Origin: Apus apus
Taxonomy: Eukaryota; Chordata; Aves; Apodiformes; Apodidae
NCBI RefSeq assembly: GCF_020740795.1
Contig: NC_067296.1
Coordinates: 5,557,001-5,621,000 of the forward strand
Length of the DNA: 64,000 nucleotides
Reading direction: 5' to 3'
Under the pieces are notes generated by a model. The model was given only the letters and a program-made list of their open reading frames with translations. It had not been told where the DNA came from and ran no database searches. The translations under genes and the position numbers were made by a program. Below are positions 12,801 to 45,363 of this stretch, piece by piece. Position 1 is the first letter of the stretch, and every line of letters begins with the position of its first letter.

Positions 12801-15800
12801 GAGTCTGATGTGGGGCAGAGGAAGGAGGCAGTTCTGCACCAGGACAAGAGCAGCCCTGGGCTCCATGCCACCATCCAGCCCTCTCTTTAAAAAGCTCATG
12901 GGAAGGGGAACATGTCATCTCCTCTGAGAAGCTCCCAGTCAGGTGATGGGTATTTCAGTGTGATGTTGCTGCTGTTGTAATGCTCTGGAGGTACTTGGAG
13001 CATCCATATGTAATCACAGCCTCATGTGTTCCAGAGCTGGCCTGGCTGTGGCCCTGAGCTTGCCACCACTGAGGCACTTCTCAAATGGACAATAAATAAA
13101 TCAGGAGCTGAGATCTGCTGGGAGGCTTTGCAGAAGGTACTTCAACACCCCAGGCAGGGTCTGAGAGCCCCCCAGAGAAGGGGCTGTAGTGGCTGAGCTG
13201 GGCTGTCCTTGCTTGCTCATGGAGCAATGTCCTCAGCAACTGTCCTGCAACGATGGAAAAGATCCCCAGAAATGGGACACAACCCTGGGGCACTAAACCC
13301 AAGCAGTCTGATCCCCCAATCTTGTTTGAGCATCACCACTAACCTTCTTCCTGCAGGACTATGGAACTGAACTTCTTGGATGGCTGGCCAAGTGCTCAAT
13401 AACAGCTTGTCAAGTTCTTTCTTTGAATAATGTGATCACTGTGTCCTGGCAGCCTTGTTGGAGGGTTTTGGGGACTGAGCTCCACTGGCAATACTGTGCT
13501 TATCTAATCTGAGACTAGAGAGCAACATGTCATCTTCCCGGGCAATCAGAGCTAATGAGTGCTGTTCAGATGTTAACTTTTGGCCAACCATGCACAGAGA
13601 AACAAGCCAAAAAGAGATTAATTGAAAATCAATTGGAGGGACTCACGGAGATCGCCCAAGCAAAACTGGAGACTAAGTTCAGTGGATAAATAACTCATTG
13701 TGAGTTATTTGCTCGGCTCTACTTAAGTGGTTGATTATGTGGGTCTTTGGTTAATTGACTTATTGAGTGGCTGGCGTGGGTTTTTGGCTGCTCACTCACT
13801 CCCTGCACGTTTTTGCTATTAACTCAGCTGTTTGATGGAACAAGTAGTCTATTGTCTCTCTTCTTGCTGGCTAGGTTGGTGTTTGGTGGGATGTTGGCTC
13901 TTGGGCTAATTGAACACATCTGCTGCTGGCTGTATGGTGGCTTGCTGGGTTCATCACTGACTCTTTGTTTCATTGCCTGTCTGCTGTGTCCATGGCCCAG
14001 TTTGTCACAGATAGGATGCTTGCCTACCTAATTTCCTGCTCCTTTGCACTTCCAATCCATGTTCTTGCTTGTCCCTGTTGCCATTTGGGGCTGCCAGTGC
14101 CTCTTCCATCATGCTGAGGCTCCTGAGCTGCAGCAAGGACTCCTCCTTCAAGTCACATCCAGTGTATCATCTCTAGGGCATCTGAGGATTGTCACTGGGA
14201 AGGATGGACATTTTCTGGAAGTCCATTCCCAGCTGTAGCTGTGATCTTCAGCCTTGGCTCCATCCTTACCTTTCACTTCTTTCCATTGAGTTACTTGTGG
14301 CTTCTACTGGGAAATGTGGCACAGGAGCCTTTGGGTTAGAAACAGGTGGGATGCTGGCTCAGATGGAAAGGGGAGGGAAATAAGGGGAGCAGGGAAGAAG
14401 AGACCTGGGCGGGATCTCTGGATGTCTATTTAAAAAGCTCATTTGATTTTTGACAAGTACTCCTCATGCTCTTTTTTTGCTTTTGGCCCTGATCTAACTT
14501 TAATTTTGGGGTGAAAGAATATTTTTCCACTGTGGTAAGAACCACTCCTTAGAAATACCTAGAAATCAGCATCATGCAGCGAGATGTAGGCTTGAGAGCA
14601 GAGCTATGAGCCAGCTGAGGGGACTACATGAGGGCCAAGGGTGGGAAGGAGGGAGAGCCTTCCCATGATCTTCCTCCATGCCTTGGTGGAGCACCTGAAA
14701 GCCATCAGCACACTGGTCCCCTAAGGTGGCCTGGCTGAGGTGTTGACTGGAGCTGAAGCTGCCTTGACAAGGCCCCAGGGAGACACTCACATGAGCTTGT
14801 TTACAGCTCTCCTGCTCTTTCATTTTATCTGCCACGCTTGTAAAAACACTCTCGGGGAGGAGATGGCAGTGGGTGTGTGTCCTGCTTGTGCTCCCTGCTT
14901 GTCTGGGGGAGCCCAGAGGGGTGCTGGGCAGCTGGGGCACAGGCAGGTGATGCAGGTGTCCCCTACAGCCCCCTGAGTGACCCCTTTGTAGCATGTCCTG
15001 TCCTTCCAGCTGAGCACAGGGAATGAACAGGCTCCTGCTCTATGAGCCCTCAACCAGGTCAAGGTTAAAGTCTTGGCCAGGGGAACACAATTAAATCTGG
15101 TCTGGGAGCATCTGTCCCTCAGATGGCCCTGCCCTGGGCTTTGTACCCCTTGGAGACCTCACCCTCAGACAGACTCAGTGGACCATCCTGAGGGATGCTG
15201 GTTTCTCCTCTCAGACACAGGATGAAACCCCTGGTGTCTGAGGGAAAAGCTGGCTGCTTCCCTGGCTGCAGGGTTGGAGGAAGAGCATCTTCCATATCCG
15301 GGCAGTTTCTGTTGCCCCAGCTTCCTGCAATGCCACACTCAAGACATCCCTTGACTTTTTTTTTTATGCCCTGCTCCAAATACTGGATCTTCCTGGTGAA
15401 CTGCAGCAGCAGGTTTGGCTACAGCCCTGGTGCTGCAGAAGGAGCTGGACCCTCTGTGCAGTACTGCTCCCTGCTTCAGTGACAGAGGACAAGCCCCTTG
15501 TCCTGTGATATCCAGGTCTGGTTCCATGAGGAAAAGAAGGGTGTCTGCACCTTTGGGCAATTCCTTGGCAATGGAATGGAGGAAAGGGGTGGGGTAACAG
15601 GGTACCACTGAGGTCAGACCTTCTATTTCAGACCTTATCTTGGATTCCTCTAGCTGTACAGTAGCCAAAGCCTCCTAGGTGAATACAATGGGAATAATTC
15701 TTACATTAGCAGTCAACTCACCTTCTCCCCTTGCTCCTCCCCAGGCAGCCTGGGCTGCCCTGGCAGGAGCTGTTCTGGGCATGCCAGGGAAGATGCTGCC

Positions 15801-16653
15801 TGTCTAAAGCTCCCTGGAGGTCACTGAAAGGTAAGGGAACAAAATAGGCCAAATTCTACACATTTTTGTTGCTGTCTGAATTTTCTCCTGTCTTGGAAAA
15901 TGCCTGCAGGGCCATCTTGCTGGAATCCTACAGAAAAACACAGGGCTTTGGGAGGAGAGATGAAATGAAGATGGTTCAGGGGGGTTGGATTCGTCTGTTT
16001 ATCTTCTTGGAGAGGCAGTGAGGAAGGAAAAGGTGAGTGATGGGGTGATTCCCACTTAATGTCAGCTAAAAAGGGGAAAAAGACAGAAGGAGTAGAGAAA
16101 ATGTGAATAGACTAGAGCAGGAAGGGGTTGTGTCCCCCCAGTCCTTGGGCTTCAGTGGGCCAGAGGTTCCTCCTGCAGACCTGGCTCCCACTTGTGACCA
16201 TGAGATGCACCAGTACAGCATCCCCTTGGACTGCCCCATGGCTGTGGGGTGAGAATCAAGCCTGGGGGTGATGTTCTTGGACAAGAGACCATCCTGGGGC
16301 TCTGGCCAAGGCATGTTTCTGCCCTGTGGAGTGCCCAGCAGCTGCAGCAGGCTCTCCCTGCCCTTGCTGTGTGCCCTGGTCCTGCTGAGCTGGATGCAAA
16401 CCCCTGCCATGAGCTCACAGATTGTTTTAGCCCCTCCACGGCAGCACTGGAAGAGGGGAGGGAATCTCTACCCATCTCTTTCCCAAGCCAGGGGAAAAAT
16501 TATTTCAGGTGCCAGAAGGCTGCTGATGGATTTTTGTCTCTCAGCAGCTTGGGCTGGGGTGGCAGGTGTGGGTGGCTGTGCAGGTACTGAAAGATGAAAG
16601 GGTTCATGTACCAGCACCATCATAGCTCAGATTCTGAGGCAGTAAAAGTGATG
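6861..16653. other. Gene-free spacer with scattered old repeat-like fragments
   Basis: No supported gene. The longest open frame, about 7255-8055 on the plus strand, opens on GTG, is biased toward Pro, Ser, Cys and Trp, has no splice context and resembles no family I know. Sequence near 8375-8430 (GGCCAAATTCTGC followed by an ACACTGG-like stretch) resembles old amniote interspersed repeats, recalled only loosely. A perfect short inverted repeat lies at 13688-13710. A TATTTAAG box in a promoter-like context lies near 9230. Confidence 0.5.
13688..13710. repeat. Perfect inverted repeat, 10-bp arms and 3-nt loop
   Basis: The arms AAATAACTCA (13688-13697) and TGAGTTATTT (13701-13710) are exact reverse complements separated by TTG. 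The surrounding 150 bp is AT-rich compared with the GC-rich neighbourhood. It could be a dimeric transcription-factor site or chance; no RNA gene is inferred. Confidence 0.75.
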
Positions 16654-16888
16654 CTGGGTAGGAAGGGACCTTCAAATCATCTAGCTCCAACCCCCTGCAT
16701 GGGCAGGGACACCTCCCACCAGCCCAGGCTGCTCCAAGCCCCATCCAACCTGGCCTGGAACACTTCCAGGGATGGGGCAGCCACAGCTTCCCTGGGCAGC
16801 CTGGGCCAGGGTCTCCCCACCCTCACACTAAAGAGTTTCTTCCTAATGTCTAACCTAAATCTCCCCTTCTCCAGTTTAAAACCATGCT
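16654..16888 (-). mobile_element. CR1 LINE 3' fragment, antisense
   Basis: On the plus strand the segment runs from a GGAAGGGACCTTCAAATCAT-like start, through the lines for 'contributing little water' typical of CR1 (CATGGGCAGGGACACCTCCC, then GGGATGGGGCAGCC), to CTAACCTAAATCTCCCC. That is the reverse complement of a CR1 3' end. It matches the sense copy at 27.7-28.16 kb in this window. It is 5'-truncated, as CR1 insertions usually are, and the terminal octamer repeats are eroded. Confidence 0.88.
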
Positions 16889-19800
16889 GCATCTGCAGTG
16901 CCTATATTTCTGCAGCCAGTTTCCTGGGGTGCACAAGGGTAACACACCACTTGCAAGCTGGTGGCAGCCAGGTTCCTCTGATGCTGGCACTTCTGTCCTC
17001 CTGCTCCTGTCAGCTCCTGCCAGGGTATTTCTTTAGCTGTTCTGGACTGCTCTGAATTAAGCAGTGAGCTTCTTTACAAAGCTAAGAGCCATCCAGGAAG
17101 ATACCAGAAAGATGGGGATGCAGGGGCAGACCAAAGGAGCTCCGAGGTGTCCTGGAGCCAGCAGGATCTGTGAGTGCTCAGCCTGGCACAAATATCAGTT
17201 AACCTGGGCCTCCAAGCTGAGTTTTTTAGCCCCAGTGAAGTGAGGACAAGTATTAATGTATGGATTCTTGTTCTATGGCAAGGAAGAATTTTCTGGATGA
17301 AAGCTTTAATTAGATTTGTTTGGACCATGTTCATATGCCTCCTGGGTTCCCTTTCTGTGAATACTTTAAATAACAGTTTTATTGGCAGGAGCATTTGTGC
17401 AAACTGCAAATTTGGGGTCAGCATCTCAGCTGATTTATATCAGTTCAGGCCTCTCCAAGGCAGTGGAGGTGCACCAATTTACACCCACAGAAAGGCAGAC
17501 TCCCTAAATGAATATTGAGGAATTAGTCTTGGAACATAAACTTGGAGTGGAAACCTCCAAGTGCTTATGCTGGAAACCTTATCCTGAGGCTGTAGCAACT
17601 TTCTAATTGCAGCAGGGAGCATCAACCACCAGTCAGCAGGGATCCTGGCATCCTCCAGCATCTCCTCACCTCCTCTGTCTCCCCACATGGCAGTGCTCTG
17701 CTCCCAGCCAGCCCTTCCCATATCGCTTGCCCTCTTGTTACCACCATCCAGAGTCAGCTCTGTGGTCTGGACTGTTTGCCCCAGGGGCATCCAGAGCCCT
17801 CACCCTTCTGGGGCTTGATCCCTGGTTGGGGGTGTTGAGTTTGGAGGCTTTGAGGGATGGAAAGTAAGGGGGGGATGGGGCTGAGCCTGGGGATGGCAGG
17901 AGAAAAAGGAGGCGAGGGGCCCTCTGATTGCTGTCTCCTGGAGGAACTGGAGCATGCCCAGAAACAATAAATGTCCAGAGATGATTTGATGTGAGTTAGG
18001 ATGGAAAAGCATCACAGAGGGTGCATCTGAGAGAAGCTCTTGCTTTAAAACTGCAGTGAACTCTTGAACAAATTCTTCTGCATTTGCAAAGCTGGGCTCC
18101 ATATGGGCCAGGGCTCCAGGGAGGGGGTGGTTCCCTCCCTGGGGGTGCAGAACCTGCTCAAGACACCTCTGGCCAGTGCTGCAGCTGGGGAGAGGGGAGG
18201 TCAGGAATGGCTGGGCAGGTGCAGGAGCACAGGAGGGAGCAGAGGTGTTGGATGCTGCGCAGAGAGGATGTGCTGCCTCACTCCCCATTGTTCTGGGGGA
18301 CACTCAGGACCTCACCTGGCAGGGAGCAGGTCCAGACCTGGCATTGCTAGCAGGATGCTTCACTGACTGCAATAGTCCCTACATCCAAAATGTTCCACAG
18401 AACATCTGTCTTGTGTGACGAAGGCTGCAAAATATGGTAAGAATGAGCTCTAAACCTAGGGAAAGAGGACAAAGCTACTCCTAGGTTACTACAGGTAAAA
18501 TTGGAGACACCAGCCATCTTCCAGGTGTTTGTTGCCTCACTATCCATCACCTCTCTGGTGCCAGGCAGTGATGAGGATGGAGCTCCCTGTCCCAGCTGGC
18601 ACAGCACAGGCTCTGGGCAGGACTGGAAGGGGCTCAGGGGGGATTTGGGACACCTCCTGGGAGCACCAGCCCTCACAGCCTGTCAAAGCCCCCATCTGAT
18701 TTCAGCACCTTTAGCTTGGTGATGGGGCTGAGCTCTCCTGGGAAGCCCCAGCTCCCCCACAGTCAGACAGCAGGGCAGGTTTCCCTGTGCAGAAGCTGGG
18801 ACCAGAGCCCTTCAGCTCTGTACCTCTGCCTTGGGGGCATCACAGCTCACTGGCTCTCACAGCCCTTCTAAAGCAAATTCTGCATGTCTGGCTGGAGCCC
18901 CTGGCTCCAAAACCTTTCTGTGGGGCTGCAGGTGGACAGTTCATAAAACCAAGAGAGGGTTTTAATCCTTCACTGCCCTAAGCAGATTATTCTTGCTTCC
19001 CAGGCCAAGCATCTTGGAAAGGAAGGATGACATCGGGTGTGTGAAGGAGGCTGTGGGGCTCAGGGAGCATGGATGGAAGGTGGCTCCTGGGCAGTGAGAG
19101 GTGAGGAATAAAAACAACAGCAAAGGAGTAAAATCCTCAAAGAAAATACAAGAGAGAGGCATGGGGAGGCCAGGCCAGGACTTGTCCATTGCTATCCATC
19201 CCCAGAGCACAGGAGCTGAGCCCTGGGGTCAGGCAGGTAAAGGGTTCTTGGGTCTGTGCAGTCACCTGGAATAAGAGGGAGAAGAATGTGCAGGGACTGT
19301 GGCCTCACTGAGGGGTTTTGGAATCCTGGGGGCTGAGAGGAGGGTGCAAGTACTTCCCAGGGGCTTTATGGAGAGCAGTGCTCCTCTGGGAACGGGGTGT
19401 CAGTCCTCAAAATAAGGCTGCAGCAGAGGGAAGAAGCAGCATTCCCCTCCTCCCAGGTGTGCCCAGCCCCGGGTTTCAGTGGCCAGCCCCAAAAACTCTT
19501 CACTGAACAGTGCGGCTCTTCCTCCTGTGTTTTCCATGCCAGGTGTCTGCAGCATGGGGTGGGGGTCCTGCACACACGTGCAGATGGTCCCTACATGCAG
19601 GAGAAGTACCCTAAACAAGCAACCCAAGCCCTCCAAAGCTGCTCCAGCATCATTTTGGGGCGGGAGCAGAGGCAGGCGGGGTGTGGGTAGCCCTGCCCTC
19701 ACACCCCATAAAGTGTGGCTGTGTCTGGTTTGTATCTGAAGGGGAAAAGAGAGAGAAAAAGCCTCTCCAAAATGAGATTCCTTACATGACAGCGTGCTGA

Positions 19801-22800
19801 CATGCTCTGGAGTGATTTTGGCAAGGAACGGGGAAGCTAAGCAGGAGCTGGGGTTTGCAGGGTTGGGGAGGGGGCTGGGGAAGGGGACTGCAGGGCTGCT
19901 GTGTTCCCTGGCCCTGCACCCCCCTGCCACCCTCACCCTGAAACTGCTGCCTGCCCTGGATGGTGACCTCGCTGGGGCACTGCCCTGCTGAAAAGGCAAC
20001 TAATGCAGGTGTTGTGGGGTTGGGTTTTTTTGAGGTTTTTCTCCTCCTTTCTCTCCCCACTGCCCCTCCATCCCTGGCCAAGCCATTGGGGAGGGGAGGT
20101 GTCCAGCAGCCTGGAGCTTTGCAGATTTGGGGCACACTGGCCATGCAGGTGTGTGTCCCCAGCCAGTGGGTTGAGTGGGCATGTGGGATGGATAAAGGGA
20201 GCAGGGAAACATCAGGCTCCCCTGAAAAAAGCCTCCCTCTAACCCCATCACCCCCAAGGCTCTAAGGAACCCCTTGGGTTTTGCCCTGGGACAGCAGATG
20301 AGGAGGGAGCAAACAGGGCATTATGTCCCAGCACTCTTTGGGGAGCAAGTGCAGGGGGAAACTGGATTCCCAGGGAGCAGCTTGCATCCCTGTTGCTCCC
20401 CAGGGATGTCCCTCTGGAGCCAGCCCTGTGGTTTAGGGCATCAGTTCCCTTCTCACACCCCCTCAAGCTGTTTCACATCATGTGCCTGGTACCCACAGGC
20501 CAGGACAGCCTGTTTTGGCACGGGGCTGGTTTATGAGCTGTTGGCTTTGGCAATGGGATCTCTCCTGTATTAGCCATGAGGCTGGATCCTGGCAGGATGG
20601 GGCCATGGGTGCTGCTCCCACAAACACATGGGGGGCCAGAGGGATTAGCAGGCACTTTTCCCAACATTGGGTGGTCAAATATTTATGAAGTAGGAAAGCA
20701 AACCAAATGCTGGGAATCAAAGGAAACCAAACCTGATACCTGCAGTTTCTAAAAGGGTCAGGAATTGGGGTTTTTTTTTTCCCCTCTAGCTGTGGGGAAG
20801 GAGCAGCATGTTCCCTGGGACAGTGAGGCAGGAGACAAACCCATCAGCCAGCTCCATCCATCCCAGCAGGGCCAAGCTGGGCAGGTGTCACCAGGAGCTG
20901 CTCTGATTTATGCCTCTGCTGCTGCTCCAGCCCCAAAATATTCATCTTCATCATTTTTTTTCAGCAGGATCCCATTCTTAAGGTCTTTTTGGAAAATGCA
21001 CTGTCTCTGCTTGAGTCTGGTGCAAAGAAGTAGCTGGTGCTCCCCTGCCTGCAGATGTCTGGGGCTCGGGGGGAGCTGCTGCTGCTGCCAGAGGTGCAGA
21101 CAAATCTCTGCCACCCTGATCCATCTGGGAGAGCAGGAGACCTCCAGGTGACTGTTCCCAAAGGGGCTCAGCATTTCAGAAGTGCTGGGAGCTTCATACC
21201 CCAGCCAGCAAGTGCCTCAGCACAGGAGGCTGGGGCTTGTGCATCCAGGGTTTAATTTTTCAGTCTCTGTGTGCATCTATTTTGTTTTCTTTTAATTATT
21301 TGTAATCACTTCTCTGACTGCTCCCTGAGGCTTTATATTTATTTTTTTCTTATTTAGACACTTGAGGAAAGCTGGAGCAGAAGGGAAATATTATCAGCCA
21401 AGCTGGGGTTTCTACCATGTGCAGGAGTCTTGTGGCAGGTCCTCCCCTGTGCCCGTCACCACCTTCCACCCACACTTGGCTGTCAAAGCCAAGGAAAGGA
21501 TTTTCTCTGCTCACTCAGCCCTGGGGAGCACAGAAGTCCTTTTCCTGGCCTGACTGCAGCCCCTGTGTGACCACCAGAGCTTTGCCAGTGACTTGTCAGT
21601 GTGCTTGCTCTGGGGCCACCAAGAAGACATGGGTAAGGACCTGCCCATCCCTTGCAGGGAGCAGTGCAATGGGCAGTGCTGCCCTTATTCTGTTCTACAA
21701 CAGAGAGAGGACCTCAAGCTCAGATGTTTCCTGGTGCTGTGGTGTCCTTCAGGCTTCTCCATGCTGAGGATGGATCCCATCCTGGTCCACTCTGCTATCT
21801 CCAAGGCTGGTGAGCCTCACTCCCCACTGATACAGCATCACAGTTGGCTTTGGACGTGAAGCCTGCTGGCCCACCTCCCCTGCTTGCTGAGCAAGGCATT
21901 CCAAAAGGCTTTTGGAATTCCTGAGAGGTGTACCAGAAAGCCTCACCTTGGGGATTTCATCATTGAAAAGTGTTGTAGGAATGGCTGCTAATGTTTGTTT
22001 TCTCTGGCAGTGTGGAGGGTGCAGGGAAGCCTGGAGCTGCTGGGCAGTGGTACCCAGAGCCCTGGCAGGAGCTGGGCACTGGGAGACCTCATCTCAGCAG
22101 CCACCACTCCCAGAGTTTCAGTGGATCCAGCACAACCTCAGCATTACTTCTCCATGGGCTTTCCAGCTCTGAGGTCTCAGGATTTCCATCCCAGCAGGAG
22201 AGTGTTTTGCCAGGATGAAGGAAAGGGTCTGCCAGTATAGGGACTGGGCTAACTGGGAGAGCCCTTGGGAGGGCTCCCAGGGATGGGGTGCCTTGGGTTT
22301 GGGTCCAGGGACCCTGGCAGCCCTTCATCCACTTCTGCTGGGGGGGGGTGGGGCTGGTGGGGCACAGAGCAGGATGGGGAAGGGAGGACAAAAGGCACTG
22401 CAGAAAAAATATATCTTAACAATTTAATAAGACCAAAAAAAAAAAAAGAGTCTCCCAGCTGGGATTGATCAGGGAGACCTGTGCAGGAGATAGAATAAGG
22501 AAAGCAGAGCCCAACCAGTGCAGTGATACTGTAATGCTGGCGGGGGGTGAGGGGAGCTCCTGGGAAAGCAGGTTGAGCAGCTGAGCTCCTGGGGCCGGGG
22601 GGTGCCCCTCCGGGATGCAGGGAACACCCTGGCCATGGGATGTCTTGAAATGCCCTCTGCAGGCAGCCCGGGCACGGGCTGGAGCCCTGCGGGCAGCCCC
22701 TCTGCGCAGAGCCGCCCCAGCGGGGCTGGGGGCTGGGGAAGGGGCTCCTGTTCCTTCGCGGGACTGCTGGTATTGAGCCTAAAAAGGGAATTGTTGGGAG

Positions 22801-23775
22801 TCTTTACCAAAGAAGGAAGGCTGGGCTGCGCTGCCGGCAGGCAGGGCCGGGGGGAGGGACCGCGGCAGCACAGCCCGCAGGTTTGGGGGCTCATCCCTCT
22901 GGCGTGCAGAGGGGCCAGACCCAGCCCAGAGGTCCGGTGCTGTGCACTGCCCTCCTGGGGGGGCTGCAGGGCTGCCCCCAGCCTCTGCACCCCCGCAGTG
23001 GGCGTGGGGAGGCAGCGAGGGGTGAGACCTGCGGGCACGTCTGTGAACTCGCCCCGTTCCTCCCCGCCGGCACCTCCGCGTGTTTAATTAAGCGAGGTCC
23101 CCGGGGGGTAAAGGAGAAGGAGCCGCCCCCCAGCTCCTCCCAGGGCCCTTCTCCATCCTTCGTCCTTCACCTTGTACCCTCCAGCCTCCCTCCTCCAAGC
23201 CCCTTGGCACCAGGAGGGGCAGCCAGAGCAGAGCTCAGCCCTGGGGGCTGCACAGCCCTTCCACTGCCCTGCCCACCCTGGAGGGCTCACGGCCCCTCTC
23301 CCCAGGCTGGCAGGTTTATTTCCATCCTCCTCATCCCTCTGTCCTTGTCACCATCACCAGCCAGCTTTGCTCTGTGCCAACATCCCAGCAAGGACCAGCC
23401 AGAGACTCTTCCTGGGGCTCCCGAGCTATTTTAAAATCGCAGTTCTTGATGGGGCTACAGGTCAAATGCACAGTTATTAAAACTCAGTAACTGTGGTTTT
23501 AACAACCATCTGGCACTTCTTTTATATGCAATAAGCATTCCATTACATCAAAATAAAATGCACGTTTAAGGCACTTAATTGCACAAGTGCCCTTTAGCTT
23601 TTTCTCTCTTGTCTCATAAAAAAAAAACCCCAAAACACCAAAAAAAAAAAAACACCCAACAAAAAACATTCCTACTTCCATCTGTCACAGCAGAAGAGCT
23701 CAGCTGTGGGTCTGCAGCCTCCTCTTGAGGCTGGGCTAGTGTATGTGGGGTGTTTCAGCTCCTGGGAGAAGGTGT
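16889..23775. other. Gene-free spacer
   Basis: No supported gene. A G-run-rich stretch at about 22340-22362 could form a G-quadruplex. CpG density rises between about 22580 and 23110 without an identifiable exon. An AT-rich interval (about 23430-23670) contains a short hairpin (GGCACTT at 23570-23576 and AAGTGCC at 23585-23591) and A-rich/C-rich low-complexity sequence at about 23618-23668. Confidence 0.55.
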
Positions 23776-24417
23776 CAGGTGTTAGAAATGAAATGTAGTG
23801 TTGATTTTGCATTCTAGTGTTAGAAACGTAGTGTTGGGTTTGTTCACATACATATATATTTTAGTGTTAGGAATATAATAGTTTGCTTGAGATAACTGAG
23901 ATGTCTGCACATTCCAATTATATCAAGAGTGGTTTATGGCCCAAGAAACTGAGGGACTGAATTGGGCTCCATCTGGGGGATCTGGACATGGAGAAGGGTT
24001 TATGGCCCAAGATCAGACCCAACAAAGCCACCTCTATCTTGCTCCTCGGGGCAGGATGGCACCAGCAGGCATAGATCATTTTGTTAATTGGGAAGACAGC
24101 CAAGGGGGCAAGAAAGGTCAAAATTTTACCTTGAAAGGTAAAAAGTAAACTGCTAGAATGGAAGGTGTAAACAGGGGCGGGAAACTTAGAGGATAATTTG
24201 AAGCGTGGGATGGGCTGTAAACCCTGGAGTGCCCAGCCAGGGGGGGAACAGGGGAGGGAACTTTGTGTCAGGAATAGGGAATATAAACCATTTTTCACCT
24301 GACTATGGGTGTGCCTGCTTGCTTAGGTCACCCATTCTTGCAAGGATGTAAATAAACTGCTTGGCTGAAGGATCCGTGTGGGGCTGTCATTGGCGGGACA
24401 AACGTTTCTCACACAGG
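23776..24417 (+). mobile_element. Probable endogenous retrovirus solo LTR, with 4-bp target duplication
   Basis: The element would run 23780-24413 (634 bp), starting TGTTAG and ending CTCACA, so it has TG...CA ends. It is flanked on both sides by CAGG (23776-23779 and 24414-24417), a 4-bp target-site duplication. Inside are TATAAA (24282-24287) and AATAAA (24351-24356) in the order expected of U3 and R. A 16-bp direct repeat begins GGTTTATGGC (23931-23946 and 23997-24012), like U3 enhancer repeats. No primer-binding site or gag/pol sequence follows, so it reads as a solo LTR left by recombination. The retroviral family is not identified. It lies about 1.2 kb upstream of the RPN2 start codon, in the same orientation. 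Confidence 0.72.
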
Positions 24418-25180
24418 GAAGAAAAAAAAAAGGTTTCCCCTCACCCCAGTTTCTCTCCAGGAAGGGCAACGGGATGGGAAACACAACCACAGCTGGCCAA
24501 AACACGTCTTTCGGTTGATAGCAAGCCACAAGGTGATGCAAACCCAACTCAGCCAAAAAAACAAAGAATTTAAAAAAAGCCGTTTCTGGGACAGAGCATC
24601 AGACACTGCCGCAGAAGGTGCTGGTGGCACAGGGGGCTGCACATCCTCGTACCCAGCCGCGCCGTGGGGCGGTGTGGTCAGACAGCTTCAGGCTCAAGCA
24701 GGAGGGGGTTGAGGCGAGGCGGGCGGGTGTCTCGGCGCCGGGAAGCAGGGCCGAGGGGCGGCAGGTGCCGGCCGGGCCGTGTCCAGCCGCCGCGGGGACC
24801 CTCCCGGCCGCAGCGGTGTCACCCAGGGAGGAGCCGACACCGCGGCCCGGGCACAGGGGGTGGCGGGACGGGGAGCGAGCTGCCTCCTCGGCGCTTTCAG
24901 CTTTTTATCAGCTCCGCGGCTCCTCGCTTTCCTCCCTTCTCCGAGAGCCTCGTCCCGGAAACCGGGGGGCGAGCGGGAGATGCTGCGGGATCTTCTCCGG
25001 AAGGGAAGGAGCACAAGCTCGCCGGTGTGCGGCGGGGCCCCGGTGCTGCGGCCGTGCCCGGCGGTCAGCTGAGCTCGTTAACAGGGGGTAAGGAGGCGGT
25101 GCTGCTCATCCCGAGGGGAGCCCTGTCGCGACACGGCACGACACGGCAGCCCGCGGGTCCGGCCCCTGCCAGGCGCCGAG

Positions 25181-25270
25181 CGGCGCGCAGCGGGAGGCTC
25201 AGCCAATCAGCGGCGCGCAGCGGGAGGCTCAGCCAATCAGCGGCGCGCAGCGGGAGGCTCAGCCAATCAG
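25181..25270 (+). repeat. Perfect 3 x 30-bp tandem repeat with CCAAT boxes
   Basis: Copies at 25181-25210, 25211-25240 and 25241-25270 are identical. Each contains GCTCAGCCAATCAG, an extended NF-Y (CCAAT) motif, with CCAAT at 25203, 25233 and 25263. The array lies 320-410 bp upstream of the RPN2 ATG. Perfect identity indicates recent duplication or length-polymorphic slippage. Confidence 0.95.
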
Positions 25271-25586
25271 CGGCGCCCACATCCTCGCCAGGGGCCGCCC
25301 CCGCCCGCCGCCGAGCGGGCCGTACCATTCCCGCCGTCTAGGGGGAGCCGCCGCTGTCTCTTCAGGGCCGACCCTGCCGCCGCCCGGCCTCCTTCCTCCC
25401 TCCGCGCAGCATCTGCGGTAGACTTGGTATCGCAGCTCCGCGGCGTTCTCAGCGGGAGCCCGTGGGGCTGGATCACCCCGTAAAACACGGTGTCTCTCCC
25501 TCCCTCTCCCCCCCCGTGGAGCGGCGCGGTGGTGCGTCCCGAGGCGGGGCGCGGGGCGGAAGCGGCGCCGTGGCGCGGGCGGCAAC

Positions 25587-45363
<19,777 letters not shown>

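Noticed and set aside
23564-23600. Short hairpin with an AAGTGCC arm, considered as a microRNA precursor
   Set aside because: The stem is only 7 bp plus a few imperfect pairs, far too short for a pre-miRNA.
24664-25341. 225-codon plus-strand and overlapping minus-strand frames in the RPN2 CpG island
   Set aside because: High GC suppresses stop codons, and part of the frame is the 30-bp promoter repeat. No protein similarity is recognised.
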